64,000 bases of DNA from Neisseria sicca (GTDB lineage Bacteria; Pseudomonadota; Gammaproteobacteria; Burkholderiales; Neisseriaceae): the NCBI RefSeq assembly GCF_003044565.1, contig NZ_POXG01000002.1:1-64000 (forward strand), read 5' to 3'. Positions 31,422 through 41,136 of this stretch are shown here, one piece after another. How positions within the stretch are numbered: position 1 is the stretch's first letter; every line of letters begins with the position of its first letter. Below the pieces are notes generated by a model that was given only the letters and a program-made list of their open reading frames with translations, was not told the origin of the DNA and did not search any database. The translations under genes were made by a program, and so were the position numbers.

Positions 31422-34190
31422 TTACAAAACGCCTTGATGGGCGGTATCGTGTCCCAAAGCGGTCAGGAATTGCGACATGTTGTATGTTTCGCCTGAAGCG
31501 GCAAACTTGAACGCGTCTACGGTATCGCCGCCATCTGAGGAGTGGACGGCATCCAAGACGGTCAGGGTGTCGTCGCTGCCTTTGAGTTTGAGCACCCAGT
31601 TCTCTTTGTTGTTTCCTGCTTTATTGATTTCCAAATCGATGTCTTTCAGCGTCAGATTGCCTGAGAACAATACGGTATTGTCCTCGCCACTTGCGTTCAG
31701 TGACAATTTGTCATGCCCGCTGCCTTTGCCGAAGGTAATCGTATTGGCATAGCTGCCGCCGGAAATGGTGTCATTGCCTGCGCCGGCATCAATGGTGCTG
31801 TCGTGTCCGACTTTGACGGTATCGTCGCCGCTGCCGCCGATAAAGGTGGTTTTGCCGCCGTAGTTGCCTGAAACGCTGACGGTATCGCCGTTGTCGGTGC
31901 CGTGAATAATGCGGTTGGAGCCTTCGTACAGCCGTTGTTCAAAGGTATCGGTGTCGTCATTCAGGTATTGAATAATCGTGCCGTCTTTGCGGACATGGGA
32001 TACTTTCAAACCGAAATGTTCGATGATTTGTTCCGTGCTGTATGTGCCGTTGTCGAATTGAAACTCGGATATGGCGCCTTGCGAACCCATTTGGTTTTTA
32101 ATCGTCAATACGTCGTTGCTGCCTTTGATAGAAACGGTCCATGTGTTGCCGTTCAGACGAGGCACAGTGACGAAGTCGTAGGGTTCGGGCATATAGTCGA
32201 TGCCGTTTTTATCGTAGCCCTGGGTAACGGAAATGCTTAAGTCATCCAGTGTCAAACCGCCGGTAAATTTTACGGCGTTGCTGATGGAGGTAGGATTGAA
32301 TTCTTCGTCGATATCGAAACCGAAGTCGAAAATGGTGTCGTGTCCGTATCCTTTGCCGAAGACATAGGTATCGCGCCCATCGCCGCCTTCCAGATAGTCG
32401 TCGCCTGCGCCGCCGTCTAGGTAATCGGCTCCGACCCGCGCATACAGTTTGTCATTACCGTTGCCGCCGTACAGTTTGTCGTCTGAAGACCATTCGTTGC
32501 CCCAGTAGCTGGTGCCTTCGTCTCGGATGATGTCGTCGCCGTCCATGCCGTAGATCACGTCCCTGCCGTCTGTGCCGGAGCTTAATTCGTCATTAAACTT
32601 GCTGCCGACAATCACATCGTCGTTCGGTGTGCCTTCATTTTTGATGCCTTGGTCGGCTTTTCCGGTGTTGACGGCTTTGAGCAGGGTTTCGGCTGTATAG
32701 TTTTCGCCGAGGAATTGGAATTGGTTGATGGAAATATGTCCTTGGGCGTCAACTTGGTTTTGAATGGTTGCCGAGCCGTTGGCGGATGTGATTTCCCAGT
32801 TTTTGCTGCCGTCGGCATTGTTGATGACGTTTACTTTGATGTCGCTGACACGGAGGTCGTCTGAAAACTTCAGGGTATTGTTGCCTTGATTGTCGATAAT
32901 CGTATCGTCGCTGCCGTAAATATAGGTGTCGTTGCCTGTTCCGCCTTTCAACATATCTTTGCCTGCTCCTCCGATTAAAGTGTCGTCGCCTGCGTCGCCG
33001 TTGATGGTGTCGTTGCCATCGCCGCCGTCCAAATAGTCATTGCCGTCGCCGCCGTTAATGTTGTCGTTGCCGCCCATGCCGTAAACGGTATCGTTGCCGC
33101 GGCCGCTGTTGAGTCGGTTGTGTCCGTCGTTGCCGGTCAGGGTGTTATTGCTGTTGTTGCCTGCCGCGTAGATATTGGCGTTGCCGGTCAGGGTAACGTT
33201 TTCAACGTGGGTTGAGGCGGTATAAGAAACGCTGCTGATCACGGTATCATTGCCTTCGCCGCTATTCTCAACGACAACATCTTTTGCGTTATCCACATAG
33301 TAAGTATCGTCTCCGATGCCGCCGCGCATCATGTCCGCGCCTGCTTTGCCGTCGATGACGTCGTTGCCGACGGTGCCGTTCAGCGCGTCGTTTCCATCCG
33401 TGCCTTCAATACGTTCGCCTGCATTGTCGCGTATTTCTACTTGCGCTTGGGTGGCTTTGATGAATTGGTTGAGGTTTAATGTGCCGTTTGCGAAAACAAA
33501 CCGTTGAACGGAAGGCATATTGCTGCCTTCTTGATATTGATTGGAAATGGTCAGGACGGATTGTGTGTGTTTCACGGCGATACGCCAGTCCTGTCCGCCT
33601 TCGGCATTGCGCACGGCGGTAACGGTCAAATCTTCTACACTGAGATCGTCCAAAAAGCGGATGCTGTTGCTGCCTTGGCGGTCGATTACCGTATCTTTGC
33701 CGCTTTTCTCGCCAAACAGATAGGTATCGTTGCCTTCCCCGCCTTGTAAAACATCGTTTCCTGCCGCGCCGTCTAGGATATCGTTACCCTCGTCACCGAA
33801 CAGTTGGTCATTACCTTCCCCGCCGTTGATGTTGTCGTTGCCTGCGCCTCCGTAAACGATATCATTGCCGCGTCCGCTATACAGGCGGTTGTTGCCGCGG
33901 TTGCCGACCAGCACATTATCTGAATTGTTGCCCGCGCCATAAATATTGTCCGAACCGGTCAAAACTAAATTTTCAACATTGTTCGGCAAGGTATAGCTGA
34001 CATTGCTGTAAACCGTATCCTGTCCTTCATTTACCTTTTCCGCAATACTGTCTGCGGTATGGGTAACATAATAGACATCATTGTTTTTTGTTCCTTGGGA
34101 AACCTTAGGTTCAGACGACCTTTCCAAAGACGCGGAGTGTGCGACAGATTCTTCAGAAACGATAGTGCGAAAGACTTGTTTTGCATCCAT
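31422..34190 (-). CDS. Large RTX (GGxGxDxLx) calcium-binding secreted protein
   Basis: A 922-aa protein with no N-terminal signal peptide, as expected for type I secretion. At least four blocks of nonapeptide repeats (for example YGGAGNDNINGGEGNDQLFG near residue 115) alternate with HCBP-related domains that contain sentences like DLSVEDLTV...LTISNQ. Two blocks, about residues 38-230 and 290-490, are clear internal duplicates (VENLVLTGSDNIYGAGNNS versus VENVTLTGNANIYAAGNNS). There is no toxin domain, so an adhesin or surface-layer role fits better than a cytolysin. No secretion genes are adjacent. An in-frame DUS encodes ERSSEPK at residues 24-30. Confidence 0.9.
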   Translation of the reverse strand: MDAKQVFRTIVSEESVAHSASLERSSEPKVSQGTKNNDVYYVTHTADSIAEKVNEGQDTVYSNVSYTLPNNVENLVLTGSDNIYGAGNNSDNVLVGNRGNNRLYSGRGNDIVYGGAGNDNINGGEGNDQLFGDEGNDILDGAAGNDVLQGGEGNDTYLFGEKSGKDTVIDRQGSNSIRFLDDLSVEDLTVTAVRNAEGGQDWRIAVKHTQSVLTISNQYQEGSNMPSVQRFVFANGTLNLNQFIKATQAQVEIRDNAGERIEGTDGNDALNGTVGNDVIDGKAGADMMRGGIGDDTYYVDNAKDVVVENSGEGNDTVISSVSYTASTHVENVTLTGNANIYAAGNNSNNTLTGNDGHNRLNSGRGNDTVYGMGGNDNINGGDGNDYLDGGDGNDTINGDAGDDTLIGGAGKDMLKGGTGNDTYIYGSDDTIIDNQGNNTLKFSDDLRVSDIKVNVINNADGSKNWEITSANGSATIQNQVDAQGHISINQFQFLGENYTAETLLKAVNTGKADQGIKNEGTPNDDVIVGSKFNDELSSGTDGRDVIYGMDGDDIIRDEGTSYWGNEWSSDDKLYGGNGNDKLYARVGADYLDGGAGDDYLEGGDGRDTYVFGKGYGHDTIFDFGFDIDEEFNPTSISNAVKFTGGLTLDDLSISVTQGYDKNGIDYMPEPYDFVTVPRLNGNTWTVSIKGSNDVLTIKNQMGSQGAISEFQFDNGTYSTEQIIEHFGLKVSHVRKDGTIIQYLNDDTDTFEQRLYEGSNRIIHGTDNGDTVSVSGNYGGKTTFIGGSGDDTVKVGHDSTIDAGAGNDTISGGSYANTITFGKGSGHDKLSLNASGEDNTVLFSGNLTLKDIDLEINKAGNNKENWVLKLKGSDDTLTVLDAVHSSDGGDTVDAFKFAASGETYNMSQFLTALGHDTAHQGVL

Positions 34191-34411
34191 GATATTATTT
34201 TTTCCGTGAGCTGACGGTTGCCTATCCGTGGAAATGGGATAAATAACCAGATTAAAGTATCGTAATTTATTAATTGAATCGTTATCCGCAGCCGAACTGC
34301 GCGATATTTTTAGACTGCTTTAATATCAACAAGTTCTAACCTTTTACCAAAAAATTATTCAATCGGAATTTATATTTCAATTGATTAACTTGTTTGCCGT
34401 CTATGATAAGT

Positions 34412-34518
34412 TATAGTGGATTAAATTTAAATCAGGACAAGTCGACGAAGCCGCAGACAGTACAAATAGTACGACAAGGCGAGGCAACGCCGTACTGGTT
34501 TAAAGTTAATCCACTATA
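34412..34518. repeat. Correia element (short form, 107 bp)
   Basis: Both ends are intact and the central segment is deleted, as in 22239-22345. Orientation: ATCAGGACAAG end first. Confidence 0.93.
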
Positions 34519-34571
34519 AGTTCAAACTAAGATAAAGCCAGGCAACTGTAAACTTATCCCGCTATAAAATT

Positions 34572-34620
34572 AAAAAAGGTCGTCTGAAAACCACTTTTCA
34601 TGGTTTTCAGACGACCTTTT
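34572..34620 (-). terminator. Inverted DUS pair after infB
   Basis: AAAAGGTCGTCTGAAAACCA and TGGTTTTCAGACGACCTTTT, a 20-bp stem with a short loop. Confidence 0.88.
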
Positions 34621-34636
34621 ATTTAAGAACAAAGAA

Positions 34637-37543
34637 TTACAGCGAGCGGGCAACTTCGACAATGTCGAAGCATTCCAATTGGTCGCCTTCCATAATTTCG
34701 TTGTAGCCTTTGATCATTAAGCCACATTCGAAGCCCATGCGGACTTCTTTGACGTCGTCTTTGTAGCGTTTCAAAGAAGACAGTTCGCCGGTATGGATGA
34801 CCACGTTGTTGCGGATAAGGCGGATATGGGAATCGCGTTTGACCACGCCGTCGGTAACCATACAGCCTGCGATGTTGCCGACTTTGGATACACTGATGAC
34901 CTGACGGATTTCGACCATACCGGTAATCTGCTCTTTCTCTTCCGGCGCCAGCATGCCGCTCATGGCTGCTTTAACGTCGTCAATGGCATCGTAAATGATG
35001 TTGTAGTAGCGGATTTCCACGTTTTCATTTTCGGCAAGTTTGCGCGAAGAAGCATCTGCACGCACGTTAAAGCCGATGATGAACGCGCCTGAAGCGATGG
35101 CAAGGTTGACATCCGATTCAGTAATGCCGCCCACGCCGCTGTGCAATACGTTCACTTTCACTTCGTCGGTGGACAGTTTTTTCAGGCTGCCCGCCAAAGC
35201 TTCGTAAGAACCTTGTACGTCTGCTTTGATGATGACTGACAAGGATTGAGCTTGGTTTTCGCCCATGTTGTTGAACATATTTTCCAGCTTCGCCGCCTGC
35301 TGTTTGGCAAGGCGAACGTCGCGGTATTTGCCTTGACGGAAGAGCGCGATTTCGCGTGCTTTTTTCTCGTCCGCCAACACCATCGCGTCCTCACCGGCGT
35401 TCGGCACGTCGGACAAGCCGAGGATTTCAACCGGAATAGACGGGCCTGCTTCGTTGACGGCTTTACCGTTTTCATCAACCATCGCACGGATTTTACCGAA
35501 CGCGGTACCGGCAAGCAGCATATCGCCTTTTTTCAGCGTACCGCTTTGCACCAAGAGGGTGGCGACCGCGCCGCGTCCTTTGTCCAGACGGGCTTCGACG
35601 ATGATGCCTTTCGCAGGCGCATCGACAGGGGCGGTCAGTTCCAATACCTCGGCTTCGAGCAATACGGCTTCGAGCAATGCGTCGATATTGATGCCTTTTT
35701 TGGCGGATACGTCGATAAATTGCACATCACCGCCCCATTCATCCGGCACGACTTCGTGCGCAGTCAACTCTTGGCGGATACGCTCAGGGTTGGCGGCTTC
35801 TTTATCGATTTTGTTCACGGCAACCACCATAGGCACGCCCGCTGCTTTAGCGTGGGCAATGGCTTCAATGGTTTGCGGCATCACGCCGTCGTCGGCGGCA
35901 ACCACGAGAATCACGATGTCGGTTGCTTTCGCACCGCGCGCGCGCATGGCGGTGAACGCTTCGTGACCCGGAGTATCCAAGAAGGTAATCACACCGCGCG
36001 GGGTTTCAACGTGATATGCACCGATGTGCTGGGTAATGCCGCCCGCTTCGCCTTGTACCACTTTGGCGCGGCGGATGTAGTCCAGCAGCGAGGTTTTACC
36101 GTGGTCGACGTGACCCATGACGGTAACCACCGGCGGACGCGGCAGAGCTTCAGCTTCCGCTGCTTCTGCGCCTTCATCCAAGAATGCTTCGGGATCGTCG
36201 GCGGCGGCAGGTTTGCCGATGTGGCCGAGTTCTTCCACCACAATCAGGGCGGTGTCTTGGTCGATGGATTGGTTGATGGTAACCATCATGCCCATTTTCA
36301 TCAGGGCTTTGACCACTTCCACGCCTTTGACTGCCATTTTGTGCGCCAAGTCGGCCACGGTAATGGTTTCGGGAACCAAGACTTCGTGTACGACAGGTTC
36401 GGTCGGCGCTTGGAAAGCATGTTGGTTCGGCTCGAGTTTCAGCTTTTTGCCTTTCTTGCCGCCGCGTACGCGCTCGTCGTCGCCGTTGCGGGCATTGCGG
36501 TCGCGTCCGCCTTTACCGCCTTTACCTTTGGCGTTGCGGCCTTGGGTGTCATCGTCGCGGTTGTGGCGGTCTTCTTTTTTCGCACGGGCAGGATTGGTGG
36601 CTTTGCCTTCTGCCGATGCGGTTTTGGCTTTTTCGGCAGGCTTGCGCTGCTCGGCAGCTTTGGCTTCGGCTGCGGGCTTGGCTTGCTGATCCGCCTGTTG
36701 TTTCATGGCTTCGCGGCGCGCCTGACGCTCTTGTTTTTCTTTCAACAATGCTTCTTGATGGGCGCGCAAAGCGGCGGCACGGCGCGCTTCTTCATCGCGT
36801 TGCGCTTGCTCTTCCGCGCTGACCACAGGTTGCGGAGCGGCAGGGGCAGCAGGTTTGGCTGCTTTTTTCGCGTCTTTGCCTTTATTACCTTTGTCTTGTT
36901 TAGGCTTGGCTTTGCCTTCGGCAGGTTTTTCAGACGACCTTTGGGCAGGTTTTTCTTCAGCCTGAACTGCTTGTGCAGCAGGTTCTGCCGGTTTGTCGTC
37001 GGCTTTGCTTTCAGCTGCTTTCACGTCGGCAGGTTTTTCAGCCGCTTCAACAGGTTTCGCTTCTTCCGCTTTGACTTTCGGCTCGGCTTTTGCTGCTTTG
37101 GCAGCCTTCAACTTCGCAGCTTCCGCTTCGGCTTTCGCGCGCGCTTCGGCACGGGCGGCGGCCTCAGCTTCGGCTTTCGCCTGTTCTGCGGCTTGGTCTT
37201 TCGCTTCTGCCTGCTCGGCTTTTTGCGCCTCAGCTACTGCTTTGGCTTTGGCTTCGGCGGCAAGCTCTTCCGGCGAAGGAATCGTTACGGCGCGGCCGCG
37301 TTTGCGTTCGACTTTGACGCCGCCGACGGTGCTGACTTCGGTTTTTTTGCGGCGGATGCTGATGGTTCCACCGTCATTGCCGTTTTTCTTTTTCAGATAG
37401 GCGTTCAGCAGTTGCTTGTCGTCCAGCGTCAGGGAATCGCTGCCGCTGTTTTTATTGACGCCGGCTTCTTTCAGTTGTTTCAACAAATCATCGACGGGGC
37501 GTTTCAGTTCGGCGGCAAATTGTTCTACGGTTGTGTTACTCAT
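34637..37543 (-). CDS. infB: Translation initiation factor IF-2
   Basis: A 968-aa GTPase that places initiator tRNA on the 30S subunit. A short N-terminal IF2-N domain ([22 protein letters not shown]) is followed by a long Ala/Lys/Glu-rich charged linker (residues about 70-380), the G domain with [17 protein letters not shown] and NKIDK, then domains II to IV ending [19 protein letters not shown]. The ATG at MSNTTVEQ has GGGGGT 5 bases upstream; an in-frame ATG 12 bases earlier overlaps the nusA stop. A DUS within the linker is read as QRSSEKPA. Confidence 0.97.
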   Translation of the reverse strand: MSNTTVEQFAAELKRPVDDLLKQLKEAGVNKNSGSDSLTLDDKQLLNAYLKKKNGNDGGTISIRRKKTEVSTVGGVKVERKRGRAVTIPSPEELAAEAKAKAVAEAQKAEQAEAKDQAAEQAKAEAEAAARAEARAKAEAEAAKLKAAKAAKAEPKVKAEEAKPVEAAEKPADVKAAESKADDKPAEPAAQAVQAEEKPAQRSSEKPAEGKAKPKQDKGNKGKDAKKAAKPAAPAAPQPVVSAEEQAQRDEEARRAAALRAHQEALLKEKQERQARREAMKQQADQQAKPAAEAKAAEQRKPAEKAKTASAEGKATNPARAKKEDRHNRDDDTQGRNAKGKGGKGGRDRNARNGDDERVRGGKKGKKLKLEPNQHAFQAPTEPVVHEVLVPETITVADLAHKMAVKGVEVVKALMKMGMMVTINQSIDQDTALIVVEELGHIGKPAAADDPEAFLDEGAEAAEAEALPRPPVVTVMGHVDHGKTSLLDYIRRAKVVQGEAGGITQHIGAYHVETPRGVITFLDTPGHEAFTAMRARGAKATDIVILVVAADDGVMPQTIEAIAHAKAAGVPMVVAVNKIDKEAANPERIRQELTAHEVVPDEWGGDVQFIDVSAKKGINIDALLEAVLLEAEVLELTAPVDAPAKGIIVEARLDKGRGAVATLLVQSGTLKKGDMLLAGTAFGKIRAMVDENGKAVNEAGPSIPVEILGLSDVPNAGEDAMVLADEKKAREIALFRQGKYRDVRLAKQQAAKLENMFNNMGENQAQSLSVIIKADVQGSYEALAGSLKKLSTDEVKVNVLHSGVGGITESDVNLAIASGAFIIGFNVRADASSRKLAENENVEIRYYNIIYDAIDDVKAAMSGMLAPEEKEQITGMVEIRQVISVSKVGNIAGCMVTDGVVKRDSHIRLIRNNVVIHTGELSSLKRYKDDVKEVRMGFECGLMIKGYNEIMEGDQLECFDIVEVARSL

Positions 37544-37554
37544 CTGTACCCCCA

Positions 37555-39057
37555 TTAGTTCTCTTCGGTAAACCAGTGTTCGCGGGCGGCAAGAATCACT
37601 TTTTTCGCCGCTTCTTCATCTACACCGGTTATTTCAATCAGTTCGTCAACGGCCAGTTCCGCCAAATCGTCGCGGGTGGTTACGCCGGCCTCCGCCAGTT
37701 TGCGGAGCATGTCGGAATCTACGCCGTCCAAATTGCGCATGTCGTCTGAAACCTCTTCCAGCTTCTCTTCGGACGCAATAGCCATGGTCAGAATCGCATC
37801 GCGGGCGCGGTTGCGCAGGGTTTCGACGATCTCTTCGTCAAAGCCTTCGATGGCGAGCAATTCGGCAGCCGGAACGTAAGCGACTTCTTCCAGCGTGGCA
37901 AAACCTTCTTCAACCAAAATATCGGCGGTTTCGTCGTCGATATTCAGATGCGCGGTGAAGAGGTCGCGGATGGCTGCGTCTTCGGCGGCGGTGCGTTCGT
38001 CCGCTTCTTCGACAGTCATGATGTTCAACTGCCAACCTGTCAGGTCGGATGCCAAGCGCACGTTTTGACCACCGCGACCGATAGCAAGCGCAAGCTGGTC
38101 TTCGGCAACGATCACGTCAACCGCATGTTTGTCATCGTCAATCACAATGCGGCTGACTTCGGCAGGAGACAGCGCGTTCATCACGAACTCGGCAGTTTCA
38201 GACGACCACAACACCACATCAATGCGCTCGCCTGCCAATTCGTTGCTGACGGCATTCACACGAGAGCCGCGCACGCCGATACAAGTGCCTTGCGGGTCGA
38301 TGCGTTGGTCGTTGGCTTTGACCGCCACTTTCGCACGTTGGCCCGGGTCGCGTGCCACTTCGCGGATTTCCAACAAGCCGTCTGCAATTTCAGGTACTTC
38401 CATTTCGTACAGCTTCGCGAGGAAATCGCCCGAAGTACGGCTGAGGATAACTTGTTTGCGGCCGGTGTTGCCGATTTCGTCCACACGCAAAAACAGCGCG
38501 CGGATACGGTCGCCGCCGCGGAAGTTTTCGCGCGGAATCATTTGTTCGCGCGGAATCAGCGCGTCCAGTTTGCCCGGAACGACTTCGACGATGATGCCGT
38601 GACGTTCCACGCGTTTTACCGTACCGGAAACAATGTCTTCCTTAACGGCGAGAAACTCGTTCAGATTTTGCTCGCGCTCCGCATCGCGGATGCGTTGCAG
38701 GATGATTTGTTTGGCAGTTTGCGCGGCTTGGCGGCCAAAACCTTCGTTCGGCAGCGTTTCTTCGTAGTAGTCGCCGATTTGAATGTTGGTATCCGGAATT
38801 TCTTCTTGGATTTCTTCGATGGTCTTTTCCAGGTCGGGATAGGTGTAATCCTCGTCGGCAACAATCAGCCAGCGGCGGAAAGTATGGTATTCGCCGGTAT
38901 CGCGGTCGATTTCGACGCGCACGTCCATATGCTCGCGGTCGGCTTTTTTCTTGGCTGCGGTAGAAAGGGCGAATTCCAATGCTTGGAACACCACTTCCGC
39001 TTCAACGTTTTTCTCGCTTGCCAACGCTTCGGCAAGTTGCAACATTTCGCGACTCAT
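37555..39057 (-). CDS. nusA: Transcription termination/antitermination factor NusA
   Basis: A 500-aa RNA polymerase-associated factor. An N-terminal polymerase-binding domain (to about residue 130), S1 domain ([20 protein letters not shown]), two KH domains ([18 protein letters not shown] and [17 protein letters not shown]) and two C-terminal acidic helix-hairpin-helix repeats ending [16 protein letters not shown]. Full proteobacterial length. It lies between rimP and infB, with its TAA overlapping an ATG of infB. Confidence 0.97.
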   Translation of the reverse strand: MSREMLQLAEALASEKNVEAEVVFQALEFALSTAAKKKADREHMDVRVEIDRDTGEYHTFRRWLIVADEDYTYPDLEKTIEEIQEEIPDTNIQIGDYYEETLPNEGFGRQAAQTAKQIILQRIRDAEREQNLNEFLAVKEDIVSGTVKRVERHGIIVEVVPGKLDALIPREQMIPRENFRGGDRIRALFLRVDEIGNTGRKQVILSRTSGDFLAKLYEMEVPEIADGLLEIREVARDPGQRAKVAVKANDQRIDPQGTCIGVRGSRVNAVSNELAGERIDVVLWSSETAEFVMNALSPAEVSRIVIDDDKHAVDVIVAEDQLALAIGRGGQNVRLASDLTGWQLNIMTVEEADERTAAEDAAIRDLFTAHLNIDDETADILVEEGFATLEEVAYVPAAELLAIEGFDEEIVETLRNRARDAILTMAIASEEKLEEVSDDMRNLDGVDSDMLRKLAEAGVTTRDDLAELAVDELIEITGVDEEAAKKVILAAREHWFTEEN

Positions 39058-39082
39058 TTTTTAGAATCTCCAATATCAAGTT

Positions 39083-39514
39083 TTAAAATTTAAATTCGGG
39101 GCGCAGGCGGGCTTTATCGATATTATCCAAGCCGATTTGCGCGGTTTTGCCGTCGAAAGAGAGCGTTACGGTATCATTTTCACAATCCTCGATGCAGCCG
39201 ATAAAGTTCTTTTGTCCGTCAACCGGCAGGCGGGTTTTGATTTTTGCCTGCTGTCCTGCAAAGCGCACGAAATCGGCGGCTTTTTTCAGCGGCCGGTCAA
39301 GGCCGGGGCTGGAAATTTCCAGATTTTTATAATCGATGTCTTCTACCATGAACACGCGGCTCAAATGATTGCTGACAGTCGCGCAGTCTTCGACGGTAAT
39401 ACCGCCTTCTTTATCGATAAAAACACGCAGCGTGCCTTGCGCGGTCAGCTCGAAATCGACCAGTTCGTAGCCCAAACCCGGCAGGGTTTTTTCGAGAATT
39501 GTTTGAATATCCAT
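39083..39514 (-). CDS. rimP: Ribosome maturation factor RimP
   Basis: A 143-aa factor for 30S subunit maturation. Conserved pieces: [34 protein letters not shown] and the central [24 protein letters not shown]. The ATG follows GGGAGATTC; the longer frame upstream includes the leader terminator and has no ribosome site. First gene of rimP-nusA-infB, spaced 25 bases from nusA. Confidence 0.95.
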   Translation of the reverse strand: MDIQTILEKTLPGLGYELVDFELTAQGTLRVFIDKEGGITVEDCATVSNHLSRVFMVEDIDYKNLEISSPGLDRPLKKAADFVRFAGQQAKIKTRLPVDGQKNFIGCIEDCENDTVTLSFDGKTAQIGLDNIDKARLRPEFKF

Positions 39515-39536
39515 GAATCTCCCTGAGTACATAAAC

Positions 39537-39562
39537 AAAAAAATGGCCCAGTGGCCATTTTT
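39537..39562 (-). terminator. Intrinsic terminator in the rimP-nusA-infB leader
   Basis: On the minus strand AAAAATGGCC-ACTG-GGCCATTTTTTT forms a strong hairpin followed by seven T. It lies 22 bases before the rimP ATG and downstream of the likely -10, so it is an attenuator rather than an end-of-gene signal. Confidence 0.75.
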
Positions 39563-39585
39563 CGTCGGAGTTGAAAAATTGGCTT

Positions 39586-39591
39586 ATTATA
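39586..39591 (-). promoter_or_regulatory. -10 element of the rimP operon
   Basis: The minus strand reads TATAAT here, within GCGGTTATAATAAGCC. The start would be near 39579. The -35 region is poor (TTTTCT at 17 bases). Confidence 0.6.
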
Positions 39592-39868
39592 ACCGCTTTC
39601 CACTCAAAAGAAAAGCGTTGATTTATCGCGGCTTTTTTCAGACGACCTCATAGAATGAATATGTCGGATTGCATAAATTAAAACTTAACATTGTTGACAA
39701 AAACAGTCGTCTGAAAAATAACTGCTCAAACTTACCCCTTGATAATCATCATATTATTTTCAACCTTTCTTTTTCAGACGACCCCATTTTCCTTCCGTAC
39801 GGCTTGCACGAAGCACGCCGTCATTCTAAAATCCAAAGCTGTTATCATCGAAACAAAAAGGCCTCGCC

Positions 39869-40975
39869 ATGTCCGCCCGCCCCATCTACAACTTTTCCGC
39901 AGGTCCCGCCGTCCTGCCTGAAGCCGTATTGCGTACCGCGCAGCAAGAAATGCTCGACTACAACGGCACAGGCTTCCCCGTCATGGCGATGAGTCACCGC
40001 TCGGAAATGTTCCTCAGTATCCTCCATCACGCCGAACAAGACCTGCGCACGCTGCTGAACATTCCTTCCAACTACAAAATCCTGTTCTTGCAAGGCGGCG
40101 CGACCACGCAATTCAACATGGTTGCGATGAATCTGGCGCATGGATTCCCGTCCGCCGACGCAGTGGTAACGGGCAACTGGAGCCGCATTGCTTACGAACA
40201 AATGAGCCGCCTTACCGATGCCGAAATCCGACTAGCGGCGCACGGCGGCGAACAATTCGACTATACCGCCCTGCCACCCGTCGAAACTTGGGACATAGAC
40301 AAAAACTCCGCCTTCGTCCACTTCGCCATCAACGAAACCGTCAACGGCCTGCAATACCAAACCGTTCCCAAACTTTCAAACGACCTGCCGCCGCTCGTTT
40401 GCGATATGTCCAGCGAAATCCTCTCGCGCGAATTTGACGTTTCCGACTACGGGCTGATTTACGCGGGCGCGCAAAAAAATATCGGTCCTGCCGGCGCAAC
40501 CGTCGTCATCATCCGAGAAGACCTGCTCGACCGCTGCCCCGACAGCATTCCCGACGTCTTCAACTACCGCTCGCACATCAACCGCGACGGCATGTACAAC
40601 ACCCCGTCAACCTACGCCATTTATATGTCAGGTTTAGTGTTCCGCTGGCTGCTGACACAAGGCGGCGTGAAGAAAATCGAAGCCGTCAACAACATCAAAG
40701 CCCAAACGCTTTACGATGCCATCGACGGCAGCGGCAGCTTCTACGTCAACCGAATCCGCCCCGATGCCCGATCGAAAATGAACGTCGTCTTCCAAACCGC
40801 CTCAACCGAACTCGACCGCCGCTTCGTCCTCGAAGCCGAACTGCAAGGCTTGTGCCTGCTTAAAGGCTACAAAACCGTCGGCGGTATGCGCGCCAGCATC
40901 TACAACGCCATGCCGCTCGAAGGCGTACAGGCTTTGGCGGACTTTATGAGCGATTTCCAGCGGCGTTACGGCTAA
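39869..40975 (+). CDS. serC: Phosphoserine aminotransferase
   Basis: A 368-aa PLP enzyme that makes phosphoserine from 3-phosphohydroxypyruvate (serine synthesis) and serves pyridoxine synthesis. Start YNFSAGPAVLPEAVL, cofactor-site FLQGGATTQF and the Schiff-base Lys203 in YAGAQKNIGPAG. Full length. ATG after AAAAAGG. A convergent DUS terminator separates it from the ETF-QO gene. Confidence 0.97.
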   Translation: MSARPIYNFSAGPAVLPEAVLRTAQQEMLDYNGTGFPVMAMSHRSEMFLSILHHAEQDLRTLLNIPSNYKILFLQGGATTQFNMVAMNLAHGFPSADAVVTGNWSRIAYEQMSRLTDAEIRLAAHGGEQFDYTALPPVETWDIDKNSAFVHFAINETVNGLQYQTVPKLSNDLPPLVCDMSSEILSREFDVSDYGLIYAGAQKNIGPAGATVVIIREDLLDRCPDSIPDVFNYRSHINRDGMYNTPSTYAIYMSGLVFRWLLTQGGVKKIEAVNNIKAQTLYDAIDGSGSFYVNRIRPDARSKMNVVFQTASTELDRRFVLEAELQGLCLLKGYKTVGGMRASIYNAMPLEGVQALADFMSDFQRRYG

Positions 40976-41036
40976 GACAAAATGCGCCTTTAAAAGCACA
41001 GCTGAATTCTGTTAACGCCCGTTCCCTGAAAAACCC

Positions 41037-41082
41037 AAAAGGTCGTCTGAAAACCTTAAACCAAGATTTTCAGACGACCTTT
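41037..41082. terminator. Inverted DUS pair, bidirectional
   Basis: AAAAGGTCGTCTGAAAA and TTTTCAGACGACCTTT between convergent serC and the ETF-QO gene. Confidence 0.82.
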
Positions 41083-41136
41083 CTTTATCCGACGTGGCAA
41101 ATGTTTGACCAACTTAGCCAAAGTTACCGCCGAAAA

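Larger units (their letters stand above)
34191..34636. other. Intergenic region upstream of the RTX gene
   Basis: An AT-rich part (34240-34410) probably carries the RTX promoter. It is followed by a Correia element and the infB terminator. No gene seen. Confidence 0.55.
39515..39868. other. Intergenic region between divergent rimP and serC
   Basis: It holds the rimP leader and promoter, a DUS at about 39638-39648, another at about 39707-39718, a third at 39771-39782, and the serC promoter region. No gene seen. Confidence 0.6.

Noticed and set aside
31422..34190. RTX protein as an FrpC-like self-cleaving toxin
   Set aside because: I do not see the FrpC N-terminal region or self-processing module, nor an frpD-like lipoprotein gene next to it.
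35246..37558. 770-codon open frame antisense to infB
   Set aside because: A mirror of the GC-rich, low-complexity IF-2 linker and G domain. The peptide is rich in Phe, Gly and Arg without any family.
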